From positions 1-18,350 of the forward strand of contig DJFQ01000096.1 of assembly GCA_002432095.1 (NCBI GenBank): a stretch of DNA of 18,350 bases, given 5' to 3'. Shown in pieces: positions 1 to 6,286 of this stretch (positions are counted from its first letter, which is position 1; each line of letters opens with the position of its first letter). This stretch comes from Marinagarivorans sp. UBA5868. GTDB taxonomy: Bacteria; Pseudomonadota; Gammaproteobacteria; Pseudomonadales; Cellvibrionaceae. The notes beneath the pieces were generated by a model, which was not told the DNA's origin, searched no databases, and saw only the letters and a program-made list of their open reading frames with translations. The position numbers and the translations under genes were made by a program.

Positions 1-58
1 CCGTGAAAGTGGTGCAAGTTCACAACTACAAAGCAGCCGCGTAATGGCGGCGTTAGCC
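1..58 (+). other. 3' end of an integron attC site (partial)
   Basis: The window opens with what looks like the right half of an attC recombination site, ending in the R' box GTTAGCC (52-58) that fits the GTTRRRY consensus. The bases just before it (TGGCGGCGTTA) resemble the right end of the attC at 1577-1660 (TGGCGGTGTTA). The left half lies outside the window. The TTAGCC to the right of the cleavage point (52^53) would belong to the next cassette, and it is exactly complementary to the R'' box GGCTAAC at 583-589. That pairing is the signature expected of a cassette. The call depends on this match. Confidence 0.6.
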
Positions 59-69
59 AAAAATACTCC

Positions 70-588
70 ATGAGCAATATTTTAAGCGAGAAGATTAAAA
101 GAGCATTTGGGCGTATAGAGTTTCCTTCTCACTGCGGGCTCCATGCGGCCGTAGCGATGGATGACTGGATAAGTGATGAGATTACATTGCGAAATTTAAC
201 TCTCGAAAAGGATTTCGCAGGAGATTGGTGGGATGTTCCGATTGAGCATCTATTAAATTGCATGACAGGACTTAGTTACCTGGACGCCGATGGGATAGAG
301 TTTTACCTTCCCGCATATATGGTGGCCTTAATCGATAGGCCTGAGGCTTTTTATATATCAGAATTGTTCTCTCGTGATGGGACATTGATATTTTCTATGT
401 TGCCAGAATACGATGATGATGAAGACTTTCGTACATATTTTGAAGAGCAATTTGCCAAAATTGTTGGTCACAAAAAGAAGGTTTGTAGAGAATTTTTGGA
501 ATTTATAAGGCTAGATGAACACTATTCTAGGCAAGCAAAAGAGCTCTCCATTAAAGCTCTGGAGAGCGAGTATTGGGCCAATGGCTAA
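70..588 (+). CDS. DUF6714-like hypothetical protein, integron cassette gene
   Basis: A 172-residue soluble protein with no signal peptide or membrane segment. The start (IKRAFG) and the WWDVP...LSYLDADGIEFYLPAYM region resemble small proteins of the DUF6714 type, whose function is unknown; this match is from memory and moderate. It contains an acidic patch (EYDDDEDF, about residues 112-119). The gene fills its cassette almost completely: it starts 17 bases after the 5' recombination point and its TAA stop lies inside the R'' box of the downstream attC, as is common in cassettes. It is visibly richer in A and T than the genes to the right, which suits an acquired cassette. No strong Shine-Dalgarno is seen before the ATG, so expression may depend on a promoter further upstream. 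Confidence 0.75.
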   Translation: MSNILSEKIKRAFGRIEFPSHCGLHAAVAMDDWISDEITLRNLTLEKDFAGDWWDVPIEHLLNCMTGLSYLDADGIEFYLPAYMVALIDRPEAFYISELFSRDGTLIFSMLPEYDDDEDFRTYFEEQFAKIVGHKKKVCREFLEFIRLDEHYSRQAKELSIKALESEYWANG

Positions 589-693
589 CAAGCCTAACCA
601 GGTCGAAATTTATTCCGGTGCTCGTTTTGTGCCAAAAGAGCTTGGCACAAAACAATCACACCTTCATAAATGCGCCTGCTATGAGCGTTACGT
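583..693 (+). repeat. attC recombination site of cassette 1
   Basis: An approximately 111-bp imperfect palindrome runs from the R'' box GGCTAAC (583-589) to the R' box GTTACGT (687-693). Its core is a perfect 11-bp inverted repeat, TTTTGTGCCAA / TTGGCACAAAA, with a 6-base loop. The flanks continue to pair imperfectly: CAGG, ATTTAT and GGTG on the left each have complements on the right. The size and the self-complementary layout suit a VCR-like attC. Predicted cleavage is between G687 and T688. The R' box departs from GTTRRRY at one position (C691). Confidence 0.7.
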
Positions 694-711
694 TTCAGGA
701 GAAATGCCGAG

Positions 712-1566
712 ATGAATGATCTACAGCAAAGGGCGGCCGAACGCTTTTTGGCTCGGCACAAAGAAAGCGGCTGCTTTCTCATGCCGAATGCGTGGGATCC
801 AGGAAGCGCCAAGATGTTGGTTGCTGCCGGATTTGATGCCATCGGCACGACCAGTGCGGGAATCGCGTTCTCTCAAGGTAAGCCCGACAATATATTCTGC
901 GCCCGTGACGCAAGAGTTGAGCGTGACATCATGCTCGCCGAAATTGCGGCAATCTGCCAATCTGTCTCGGTGCCCGTCAACGCCGATCTAGAAGCTGGAT
1001 TTGGTGACTCTCCAGAGAGCGTCGCGGAAACAATCAAGCTCGCGATTAAATCGGGTGCTGTAGGGGGCAACATCGAAGATTACACGGGTATTAAAGAGCG
1101 TCCGTTGTACGACCGCGCACTTGCCTTTGAGCGTATAGCAGCAGCTCGTCGAGCAATCGATGAAAGCGGTATTCCATTTGTTCTTGTTGCTCGCACGGAC
1201 CGTTTCAATATCGGCGTACCGGGAGGTCTGGGTGAAGCCATAGAGCGTGCTAACTTGTATCGAGAGGCAGGAGCAGATTGTCTGTTCGCACCGGGCGCCA
1301 GTGATACTGCCACAGTTCGTGAGTTGGTGCGTGAACTGACGGGTCCTCTCAACGTGGTCATGGGCCTTAGTGGGACCGACGTAAGTTTCGCTCAACTTCA
1401 TGATCTGGGGGTTCGTCGAGTTAGCATCGGTGGCAGCTTAGCCCGTTCACTCTATTTCCATTTGCGCGCAGCAGCCCAGGAAATGATTGAACACGGTACG
1501 TTTTCGTATGGGAATAATCAGATACCCCAGTCTGAGCTCAACCAAATCTTCGAGTCTAAACTTTGA
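712..1566 (+). CDS. Isocitrate lyase/PEP mutase superfamily protein, integron cassette gene
   Basis: A 284-residue cytoplasmic TIM-barrel enzyme of the isocitrate lyase/phosphoenolpyruvate mutase superfamily, which breaks or forms C-C or P-C bonds of alpha-oxyacids using Mg2+. Visible family features are the N-terminal MPNAWDPGSAK and IGTTSAG segments, VPVNADLEAGFGD with the metal-binding acidic residues, GGNIEDYTG, and VLVARTD. The usual lyase KKCGH cysteine loop is not present; the equivalent stretch reads EAGFGDSPES, so a substrate cannot be named. Members of this subgroup are usually annotated 'isocitrate lyase/phosphoenolpyruvate mutase family protein'. An AGGAG ribosome site lies 10 bases before the ATG. 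The gene sits alone between two attC sites, so it is a mobile cassette with its own translation signal. An alternative name would be oxaloacetate decarboxylase-like. Confidence 0.88.
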   Translation: MNDLQQRAAERFLARHKESGCFLMPNAWDPGSAKMLVAAGFDAIGTTSAGIAFSQGKPDNIFCARDARVERDIMLAEIAAICQSVSVPVNADLEAGFGDSPESVAETIKLAIKSGAVGGNIEDYTGIKERPLYDRALAFERIAAARRAIDESGIPFVLVARTDRFNIGVPGGLGEAIERANLYREAGADCLFAPGASDTATVRELVRELTGPLNVVMGLSGTDVSFAQLHDLGVRRVSIGGSLARSLYFHLRAAAQEMIEHGTFSYGNNQIPQSELNQIFESKL

Positions 1567-1576
1567 GAGAGCTGAA

Positions 1577-1660
1577 ACATAACCACGCCAAGCGCAGCGA
1601 CAGCTTTTCCGTTTCGGCTTCGCCTTCACTACAAAGTCGCGCGTGTTGGCGGTGTTAAAA
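1577..1660 (+). repeat. attC recombination site of cassette 2
   Basis: An approximately 84-bp imperfect palindrome runs from the R'' box ACATAAC (1577-1583) to the R' box GTTAAAA (1654-1660). The outer arms pair well: TAACCACGCCAA on the left against the complement of TTGGCGGTGTTA on the right, with CGAC/GTCG further in. The R'' box matches the complement of the cassette's own 5' end (GTTACGT at 687-693) at six of seven bases, as expected for a cassette spanning 688-1654. No later attC was found, so this may be the last cassette of the array. Confidence 0.68.
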
Positions 1661-1897
1661 CACATAAAAGCCATCTAGCATGAAATGTTGTCAAAAGTTA
1701 ATTAGACCGAAAATATTTTTTCGAGCGAATACAACAGACGCCATCGGATTAGGAGTTCTCTTGCTCTTGCGAGCCTTTTTTATTTTGGCGCGCACTTTTT
1801 AAATTCAAGGCTATAAGGTCACTTCCTAAGTAGACACTTCACAATCAACGATATGTGCGTCTGAGAGCTCGCACTTAAATAACCGCAGGAGAATGGT
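1661..1897. other. Intergenic stretch after the cassette array
   Basis: No gene is supported here. At 1764-1775 a small hairpin (GCTC-TTGC-GAGC) precedes a run of six T, which could be a weak terminator for the cassettes. An AGGAG ribosome site (1886-1890) lies 7 bases before the next ATG. No further attC-like palindrome was seen. Confidence 0.4.
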
Positions 1898-2113
1898 ATG
1901 GAGAGTGATAAAAAAGTAAAAGGCCCGGCCTCGTACTTTCCCTCAATTGAAAAGACTTACGGAAAGCCAGTGAGTCACTGGTTCGACATTCTCGACTCGA
2001 TTAAGGACAAAAAGCATATGGAACAGGTGGCGTATCTGAAGTCTGAATACAAAATTGGCCACGGACATGCAAATGCGCTGGTTGCATATCACCGTTCGCA
2101 ATCGGGTGGTTGA
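1898..2113 (+). CDS. DUF4287 domain protein
   Basis: A 71-residue soluble protein that is essentially one DUF4287 domain: SYFPSIEKTYGKPVSHW, then ILDSIKDKKHMEQVAYLKSE, then the glycine-histidine-rich end YKIGHGHANALVAYHRSQ. The family is widespread as a small stand-alone protein or at the C-terminus of other proteins; its biochemical role is unknown to me. The start is set by AGGAGAATGGT upstream of the ATG. The gene sits directly before the GFA-family gene (stop to ATG 5 bases), so the two are probably co-transcribed. Confidence 0.85.
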   Translation: MESDKKVKGPASYFPSIEKTYGKPVSHWFDILDSIKDKKHMEQVAYLKSEYKIGHGHANALVAYHRSQSGG

Positions 2114-2118
2114 TAACG

Positions 2119-2502
2119 ATGAGTAGCGGTATTAAAGGACGCTGTCTCTGTGAAGCGGTGAGCTATGAAATTCTCGGAGAGCTTGGGCCGATTTTTAATT
2201 GTCATTGCTCCAAATGTCGGAGGTGGCACGGCGCGGCATTTCGGACGAGGGCGTCCATTGACGTTTCGCAATTTAAATGGCGTTCGGGCGAGGATAATCT
2301 TTCGACCTACCAATCTTCGGCGAATGTCACCAAGTATTTTTGCCGCACCTGCGGTTCACCGCTGATCAGTACGTATCTCGATAGGCCGTCAGTATTAGGG
2401 ATACCCCTGGGCGGTCTTGAAGGAGAATTTGCCGGGAGGCCGGAAGCTCATATATTCACCGGATCTAAAGCACCCTGGTATGACATTGCTGGTTTCCGGT
2501 AA
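2119..2502 (+). CDS. GFA-family (CENP-V/GFA fold) zinc-binding protein, shortened at the C-terminus
   Basis: A 127-residue protein of the GFA family, a zinc-binding beta fold named after glutathione-dependent formaldehyde-activating enzyme; most bacterial members have no proven activity. The metal ligands are all visible: CLC near the start (GRCLCEAVSYE), CHCSKC with RRWHGA after it, and FCRTCGSPL. The C-terminal HIFTGSKAPWYDIAG is typical, but the protein stops at GFR where relatives usually continue for about ten acidic or aromatic residues. The tail therefore seems lost where a YCII-type remnant begins. The ATG at 2119 is preferred over an in-frame TTG at 2110, because family members begin close to the GxCxC motif. 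Confidence 0.85.
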   Translation: MSSGIKGRCLCEAVSYEILGELGPIFNCHCSKCRRWHGAAFRTRASIDVSQFKWRSGEDNLSTYQSSANVTKYFCRTCGSPLISTYLDRPSVLGIPLGGLEGEFAGRPEAHIFTGSKAPWYDIAGFR

Positions 2503-2671
2503 CGGCGCAGTTTTGAAAGGTGGCTACCCCTGGGCGGCTCCTCTGACAGGCGGTTTTACAGTATTGGAATTGCCCTCCCAGGACGAGGCAATTGCTTGGG
2601 CTGCGCGCATGGCAAGGGCGTGCCGTTGTGATCAGGAGTTGCGTGTTTTTATGCTGGATACCGATTCCTGA
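2486..2671 (+). pseudogene. C-terminal remnant of a YCII-related protein
   Basis: In the frame different from the GFA gene, about 60 codons read VSGNGAVLKGGYPWAAPLTGGFTVLELP and on through DEAIAWAARMARACRC. This resembles the second half of YCII-related (DGPF-type) domains, a ferredoxin-like fold of small proteins often linked to extracytoplasmic-function sigma factors. The first half of the domain, and any credible start with a ribosome site, are missing: the frame runs back into the GFA gene. The likely history is a deletion that fused the 3' end of the GFA gene to the interior of a YCII gene. A read-through small protein cannot be excluded. Confidence 0.55.
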
Positions 2672-2856
2672 CGCAAAGGCAGCCAATCCGCAATAAAGTC
2701 ACATCTTCGTCATCATATGCACCCGAGAGGTTCTACACTCAAAGCGGCGGGTTTCAATCATCGGCAATCGTTTTGTCGATATTGCAATTTCAAATAAAAA
2801 CCAGTGCTTAATAACCGTCTGTCTTTTGGCAGTCAGGCAAGGCGAGAGGTGACACT

Positions 2857-3678
2857 ATGACAAATTATGTTGGTTTTAACGCGGCGCTTTTTATCGCCGC
2901 GTGCGGCTTGGCGAGTTGTGCTCCGGTGCAGAAAACGGCGGACGCTGCGACGCCGGCAGAGGTTCACACGGACGCCGGCATCGAGAAATTTCAGGCATAC
3001 ACGCAGAGATTCACTAAGCCCACAGCGATCACCCAAAATCATGCAACCGGGCACATTGGCAAATTTTTCTTTACCCATTGGAAGGATGGCGGCGCGGCTT
3101 CCTTGACGATGGATCCAAGCGGCGCGTTCAGCGTGAGTTGGCAGGGTGGCGGTTATAATTATGTGGGTGGGCCGGGCTGGCATTATGGCGATAAAAACCG
3201 GGTAATCGGCTATCGCTTTAACGAAGACAGTGGCGCAAGCTACATCACCTTGTACGGTTGGGGCTACGACAAAAATATGCCAACCACAAACCCAGCGCAT
3301 TTGGTGGAGTATTACATTCTGCAGAGATGGACATACGATCCCAGCAAAGACGGTATCTTCGGTAAAACATTTATCAGCAATGGCGTGGAATATTCGACCT
3401 ATAGATCCATTCGCGAAGTGAAACCCTCAATTAACGGCCCGTCCACGTTTTATCAATACTGGAGCAAACCCAAAGAGCAGCGGCCTCTCGGACAGGACCA
3501 TAAAATTATTTTTGCCGATCATGTTAAGGCCTGGGCGGATACAGGTTGGATTATTCCGGATATGAATAATTTTAATGCGAGCGATGATCCGACCTATCAG
3601 GTGATGGCAGTCGAAGTGTTTAATCCGCCAAAAGATGGAACAGCATCCGGCAAGGTCTGGGATGCGGGGTCTAAATAA
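2857..3678 (+). CDS. GH11 endo-beta-1,4-xylanase, predicted lipoprotein
   Basis: A 273-residue protein with an N-terminal hydrophobic stretch ending in a lipobox LASC (Cys21), so probably membrane-anchored rather than freely secreted. A short linker follows, and residues about 60-265 form a complete GH11 jelly-roll domain. Landmarks are FSVSWQGGGYNYVGGPGW, LYGW, the nucleophile region HLVEYYI (Glu151), the STFYQYWS block and AWADTGW. The acid/base glutamate is in YQVMAVEVF (Glu253), where many relatives have VEGY or VEGW. The enzyme would cleave internal xylan bonds. There is no attached binding module. Weak points: the signal peptide carries no Lys or Arg before the hydrophobic core, and no better upstream start exists in frame. 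GAGAGGTG lies just upstream of the ATG as ribosome site. A terminator follows. Confidence 0.9.
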   Translation: MTNYVGFNAALFIAACGLASCAPVQKTADAATPAEVHTDAGIEKFQAYTQRFTKPTAITQNHATGHIGKFFFTHWKDGGAASLTMDPSGAFSVSWQGGGYNYVGGPGWHYGDKNRVIGYRFNEDSGASYITLYGWGYDKNMPTTNPAHLVEYYILQRWTYDPSKDGIFGKTFISNGVEYSTYRSIREVKPSINGPSTFYQYWSKPKEQRPLGQDHKIIFADHVKAWADTGWIIPDMNNFNASDDPTYQVMAVEVFNPPKDGTASGKVWDAGSK

Positions 3679-3713
3679 GGTACTCTCCATGAAATGCAGC
3701 GCAATTTCGTCAC

Positions 3714-3739
3714 CCCCGTTAAAGCGGGGTTTCATTTTT
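3714..3739 (+). terminator. Rho-independent terminator after the GH11 gene
   Basis: CCCCG (3714-3718) and CGGGG (3725-3729) form a 5-bp GC stem with a 6-base loop, followed by a T-rich stretch. It lies 36 bases after the GH11 stop codon, which suggests the GH11 gene is transcribed alone. Confidence 0.65.
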
Positions 3740-3976
3740 CGTTAATCGTTACACGTCCAGAAATAGCAATTTGTCCGAGAAATCATCGCAAAACTGTCCG
3801 ATTGCTGAACTAGTGATCAAGGCCTAAATGACCTAATTATTTACCTGTGAAGCGGTTCCTCTTTTTTGCTCCGCGCATTCTGGCAATTCATTTTCAGTTC
3901 TGGCTGAATAGATGACTTTGCCAGAACTTTGGCGAACACATCAATGGTGGCGCGGACAGCGACTAAGGAACTGCAC
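3740..3976 (+). promoter_or_regulatory. CotH upstream region with repeated TTCTGGC elements
   Basis: Non-coding. It holds TTCTGGC at 3878-3884 and again at 3898-3904, and its complement GCCAGAA at 3920-3926, i.e. three copies 20 and 22 bases apart. The last two form a perfect 8-bp inverted repeat, GTTCTGGC/GCCAGAAC. Further up, TGTCCGA occurs twice (3772-3778, 3795-3801). AAGGAA (3965-3970) is the ribosome site that decides the ATG at 3977. No convincing -35/-10 pair was found. Confidence 0.4.
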
Positions 3977-5542
3977 ATGAATAAATGGCGTAATCTGGTT
4001 TTTGTAACGGTGATAGTGATGTTGCTGTCGGCCTGCAGTGATGGTGGTGACGGGTCAGCGGGGCGGCAGGCGTCGACCTCGACAAGCAGCACTTCCTCTT
4101 CAGCCTCGTCATCTTCAACCACTTCCTCCTCGTCTTCGTCATCTTCTTCATCAACTTCCGGTCTGGCGGGGCCGGATCCTGAATGGTTTCCCCAGGGCAT
4201 TGCGACCAGCCTTCCACAAATTCACATCACCACGGCTGACGAGGCTCCTATCGACAGCAAGGAAATTTATGTGGAAGGGACCTATGAGATGCAGGAGATT
4301 GAGGGCGGACCGGCGGTGGCGAGCGGTAATTTGGAAATCCGTGGACGCGGCAACTCTTCTTGGGATTGGCCGAAAAGGCCGTTCCGCGTAAAGCTGGAGG
4401 AATCCACCGAGCTGCTGGGTATGCCGGCCAGTCGGCATTGGGTGCTGTTGGCCAATTATGCCGACAAAACGCTTATTCGCAACGATATTGCGTTTACCTT
4501 GAGCCGCAATTTCGGATTTGAATATACCGTTCGTGATCGTCACGTTGAATTGACCATCAATAATCAATACCGCGGCATCTACCAATTGATGGAGCAGATT
4601 CGCTTGGCGAAAAATCGCGTTAACGTTCCCGATCTTGACGCTGAAGATACAGAATTGCCGACGATCAGCGGCGGCTACTTGATGGAGGTGGATTTCCGTT
4701 TGAGCGCGGAATGGTGTCTAAATCCGGAGGTTTGGTCATTTTCGCCTTTCTGTATGGGCACGGTGAACACGGAGCGTGAGAAAACCTTGTGTATTGATTC
4801 AAATCACGGCATGAGCCCCTTTTGTTTGAAGGAGCCGGAGGATCTTTTAAGCGATGAGCGGGCTGCTCAACGGGAATATATTCGCGATTATGTTCTGGAT
4901 GCCGAAGCCGCGCTGTTCGGAGAAAACTTTGCGGATCCCGAAATCGGTTATGCCGCGTATATTGATGTGGATTCGGCCATCAATTATTACTTGTTGAATG
5001 AGCTTATTAAAAATATCGATGGCGGAGCCTCCAGCTTTTTTCTGCACAAAAAACGCAATGGGAAGTTGTTTTTCGGTCCCATATGGGACCTGGATCTGGC
5101 ATTGGGAAATTCCGGGCAACTAGATGTTATCGACCCGCGGGGCTGGCATTTGCGTAAGACCCCCTGGTTTAGCCGGCTGTTTGCCGATCCGGCCTTTGAT
5201 GCCAAGGTTAAAATGCGCTGGGACGAATTAAAAGCCGAGGGTGTATTCGATCAGGTGTTCCGCTATGCGGAGCGACGGGCGGAGTGGCTGTCGGTTAAAC
5301 AGGTGGACAACTTTGACGTATGGTCGCGGGTATGGACCGAGTGCGCCTGGTTTACCCGATTGGTTTTGGGCAGTTATGAAGCGGAAGTACAGGCAATGTT
5401 GCAATGGCAGCTGGAGCGATATGAATGGATAGACGGGGTTTTGTCGGGAACACTCAGCCCGGAATTCACGCCACGCGATGAACGCTGTATTCCGCAAACG
5501 CCGGACTGGACCAATCCGTTTGGGGAGGAGCCAGAGGCATAA
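3977..5542 (+). CDS. CotH-family surface lipoprotein with poly-serine linker
   Basis: A 521-residue protein. The ATG at 3977 has AAGGAA six bases upstream and gives a clean lipoprotein signal peptide: MNKWRN, a hydrophobic core, then LLSAC (Cys20). Residues about 34-61 are an almost pure Ser/Thr linker of the sort found in secreted plant-cell-wall-degrading proteins of Cellvibrionaceae. From about residue 78 follows a CotH domain, related to the spore-coat kinase CotH: IRGRGNSSWDWPKRPFRVKL, HWVLLANYADKTLIRND, GGYLMEVDF and the acidic motif GPIWDLDLALGN. CotH is an atypical secreted protein kinase in Bacillus. Proteins of this family also occur beside glycan-degrading genes in Gram-negative bacteria, where the substrate is unknown. 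Several cysteines in the 240-285 insertion could form disulfides. Kinase activity here is only inferred. Confidence 0.88.
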   Translation: MNKWRNLVFVTVIVMLLSACSDGGDGSAGRQASTSTSSTSSSASSSSTTSSSSSSSSSSTSGLAGPDPEWFPQGIATSLPQIHITTADEAPIDSKEIYVEGTYEMQEIEGGPAVASGNLEIRGRGNSSWDWPKRPFRVKLEESTELLGMPASRHWVLLANYADKTLIRNDIAFTLSRNFGFEYTVRDRHVELTINNQYRGIYQLMEQIRLAKNRVNVPDLDAEDTELPTISGGYLMEVDFRLSAEWCLNPEVWSFSPFCMGTVNTEREKTLCIDSNHGMSPFCLKEPEDLLSDERAAQREYIRDYVLDAEAALFGENFADPEIGYAAYIDVDSAINYYLLNELIKNIDGGASSFFLHKKRNGKLFFGPIWDLDLALGNSGQLDVIDPRGWHLRKTPWFSRLFADPAFDAKVKMRWDELKAEGVFDQVFRYAERRAEWLSVKQVDNFDVWSRVWTECAWFTRLVLGSYEAEVQAMLQWQLERYEWIDGVLSGTLSPEFTPRDERCIPQTPDWTNPFGEEPEA

Positions 5543-5602
5543 ATGTAGGAGCGATTTTTTATTTTTACTGGTTGTTATTTTTTTATTTTTAACGAGGAGT
5601 TT

Positions 5603-5923
5603 ATGAGAGCGTTCCCAAGTGCAATAACATTAACCCTTGTCGGCAGCGTCACTCTCACGCTCTCCGGCTGTGCCACCTGGTTCCCCGCCGCCGTTAAAGA
5701 GGTTGACGAAGGTGTTTATACCATTACCGCCACGGGAGGTAGCTTCACGTCGCAACAAAAATTAAAAGCAAAAATCGATAAAAAGGCGGAGTCTTTATGT
5801 GAGGGCAAAGGATACACACACCGAAAACATGCGGCGACGGATTGGAAGCAACAAAAAGATTATTCGACGGGTGTGACGTCGAATTATCAGCAAATGACGG
5901 CTACGGTTGAATGCACTCAATAG
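5603..5923 (+). CDS. Small lipoprotein of unknown function
   Basis: A 106-residue protein beginning with a typical lipoprotein signal peptide: a single Arg, a hydrophobic core and the lipobox LSGC (Cys23). The mature part, about 83 residues, is Lys-, Thr- and Gln-rich and predicted soluble, with two cysteines (LCEGKGY and VECTQ at the C-terminus). The stretch DEGVYTITATGG followed by a helical KAKIDKKAESLCEGKGY resembles small bacterial lipoproteins of unknown role; I do not recognise a named family. GAGGAG lies 6 bases before the ATG. The 60 bases between the CotH stop and this gene are very T-rich but contain no clear hairpin, so co-transcription with CotH is possible. Confidence 0.8.
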   Translation: MRAFPSAITLTLVGSVTLTLSGCATWFPAAVKEVDEGVYTITATGGSFTSQQKLKAKIDKKAESLCEGKGYTHRKHAATDWKQQKDYSTGVTSNYQQMTATVECTQ

Positions 5924-5971
5924 TGTTGCGGCGCGCTGGTGTAATGGGTGGCCAGTATTGCTCAGGAGAGA

Positions 5972-6000
5972 TTGCCAGACTTGCCGGGTGATACTATAGC
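5972..6000 (+). promoter_or_regulatory. Predicted sigma70 promoter of the toxin-antitoxin pair
   Basis: TTGCCA (5972-5977) and TATAGC (5995-6000) are separated by 17 bases, a good spacing for a sigma70 promoter, and lie 29 bases before the GTG start of the antitoxin. Its position inside an open frame extending left of the antitoxin supports the shorter start. Confidence 0.5.
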
Positions 6001-6028
6001 GCCACTTTATGTCTGTCTGGAGCGACCT

Positions 6029-6286
6029 GTGAAAGTTGAGTTGGTCACGAATCTCAAGCGTCAAGCGACGAAAATTCTGGCGGAGTTGCGCCTATCGAAG
6101 GAGCCTGTGCTCATCACTGAGCACGGCCAACCGTCCGCATATCTGGTTGATGTGCAGGATTATGACTTTATGCAACGTCGGCTTGAGCTACTGGAAGGGC
6201 TTTCCCGCGGGGAGCGGGCTGTGCTTGAAGGAAGGACGTACAGTCAAAGTGAGGCCAGGGAGAAATTGAGTAAATGGTTGAAATAA
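6029..6286 (+). CDS. Phd/YefM-type antitoxin
   Basis: An 85-residue antitoxin that would bind its own promoter through its N-terminus and neutralise the toxin through its C-terminus. The GTG at 6029 is chosen because GGAG lies 6 bases upstream and the family begins with the pattern seen here (KVELVTNLKRQATKIL); the frame is open further left but without a credible start. The sequence PVLITEHGQPSAYLVDVQDYD is the classic Phd/YefM beta region, in which an incoming regulator side chain is followed by a hydrophobic strand. The C-terminal part, with SQSEAREKLSKWL, is the toxin-binding helix. It overlaps the toxin gene by 13 bases, which indicates translational coupling. Confidence 0.9.
   Translation: MKVELVTNLKRQATKILAELRLSKEPVLITEHGQPSAYLVDVQDYDFMQRRLELLEGLSRGERAVLEGRTYSQSEAREKLSKWLK

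Noticed and set aside
1661..2856. Possible third integron cassette holding the DUF4287 and GFA genes
   Set aside because: No R'' box complementary to TTAAAA and no attC-like palindrome was seen after these genes, so the array is taken to end at about 1660.
3772..3801. Two TGTCCGA direct repeats that resemble half-sites of the sigma54 operon enhancer
   Set aside because: No GG-N10-GC promoter was found between them and the CotH start, and the arrangement is direct rather than inverted, so a link to that regulator is not supported.
3841..4200. Minus-strand frame rich in Asp and Glu, opposite the CotH start
   Set aside because: It is the complement of the serine codons of the poly-serine linker; there is no ribosome site, and the plus-strand CotH gene explains the sequence.
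5948..6028. N-terminal extension of the antitoxin by 27 codons
   Set aside because: Only a GTG without ribosome site; the extension covers a good -35/-10 pair, and family members start at the KVELVTN position.
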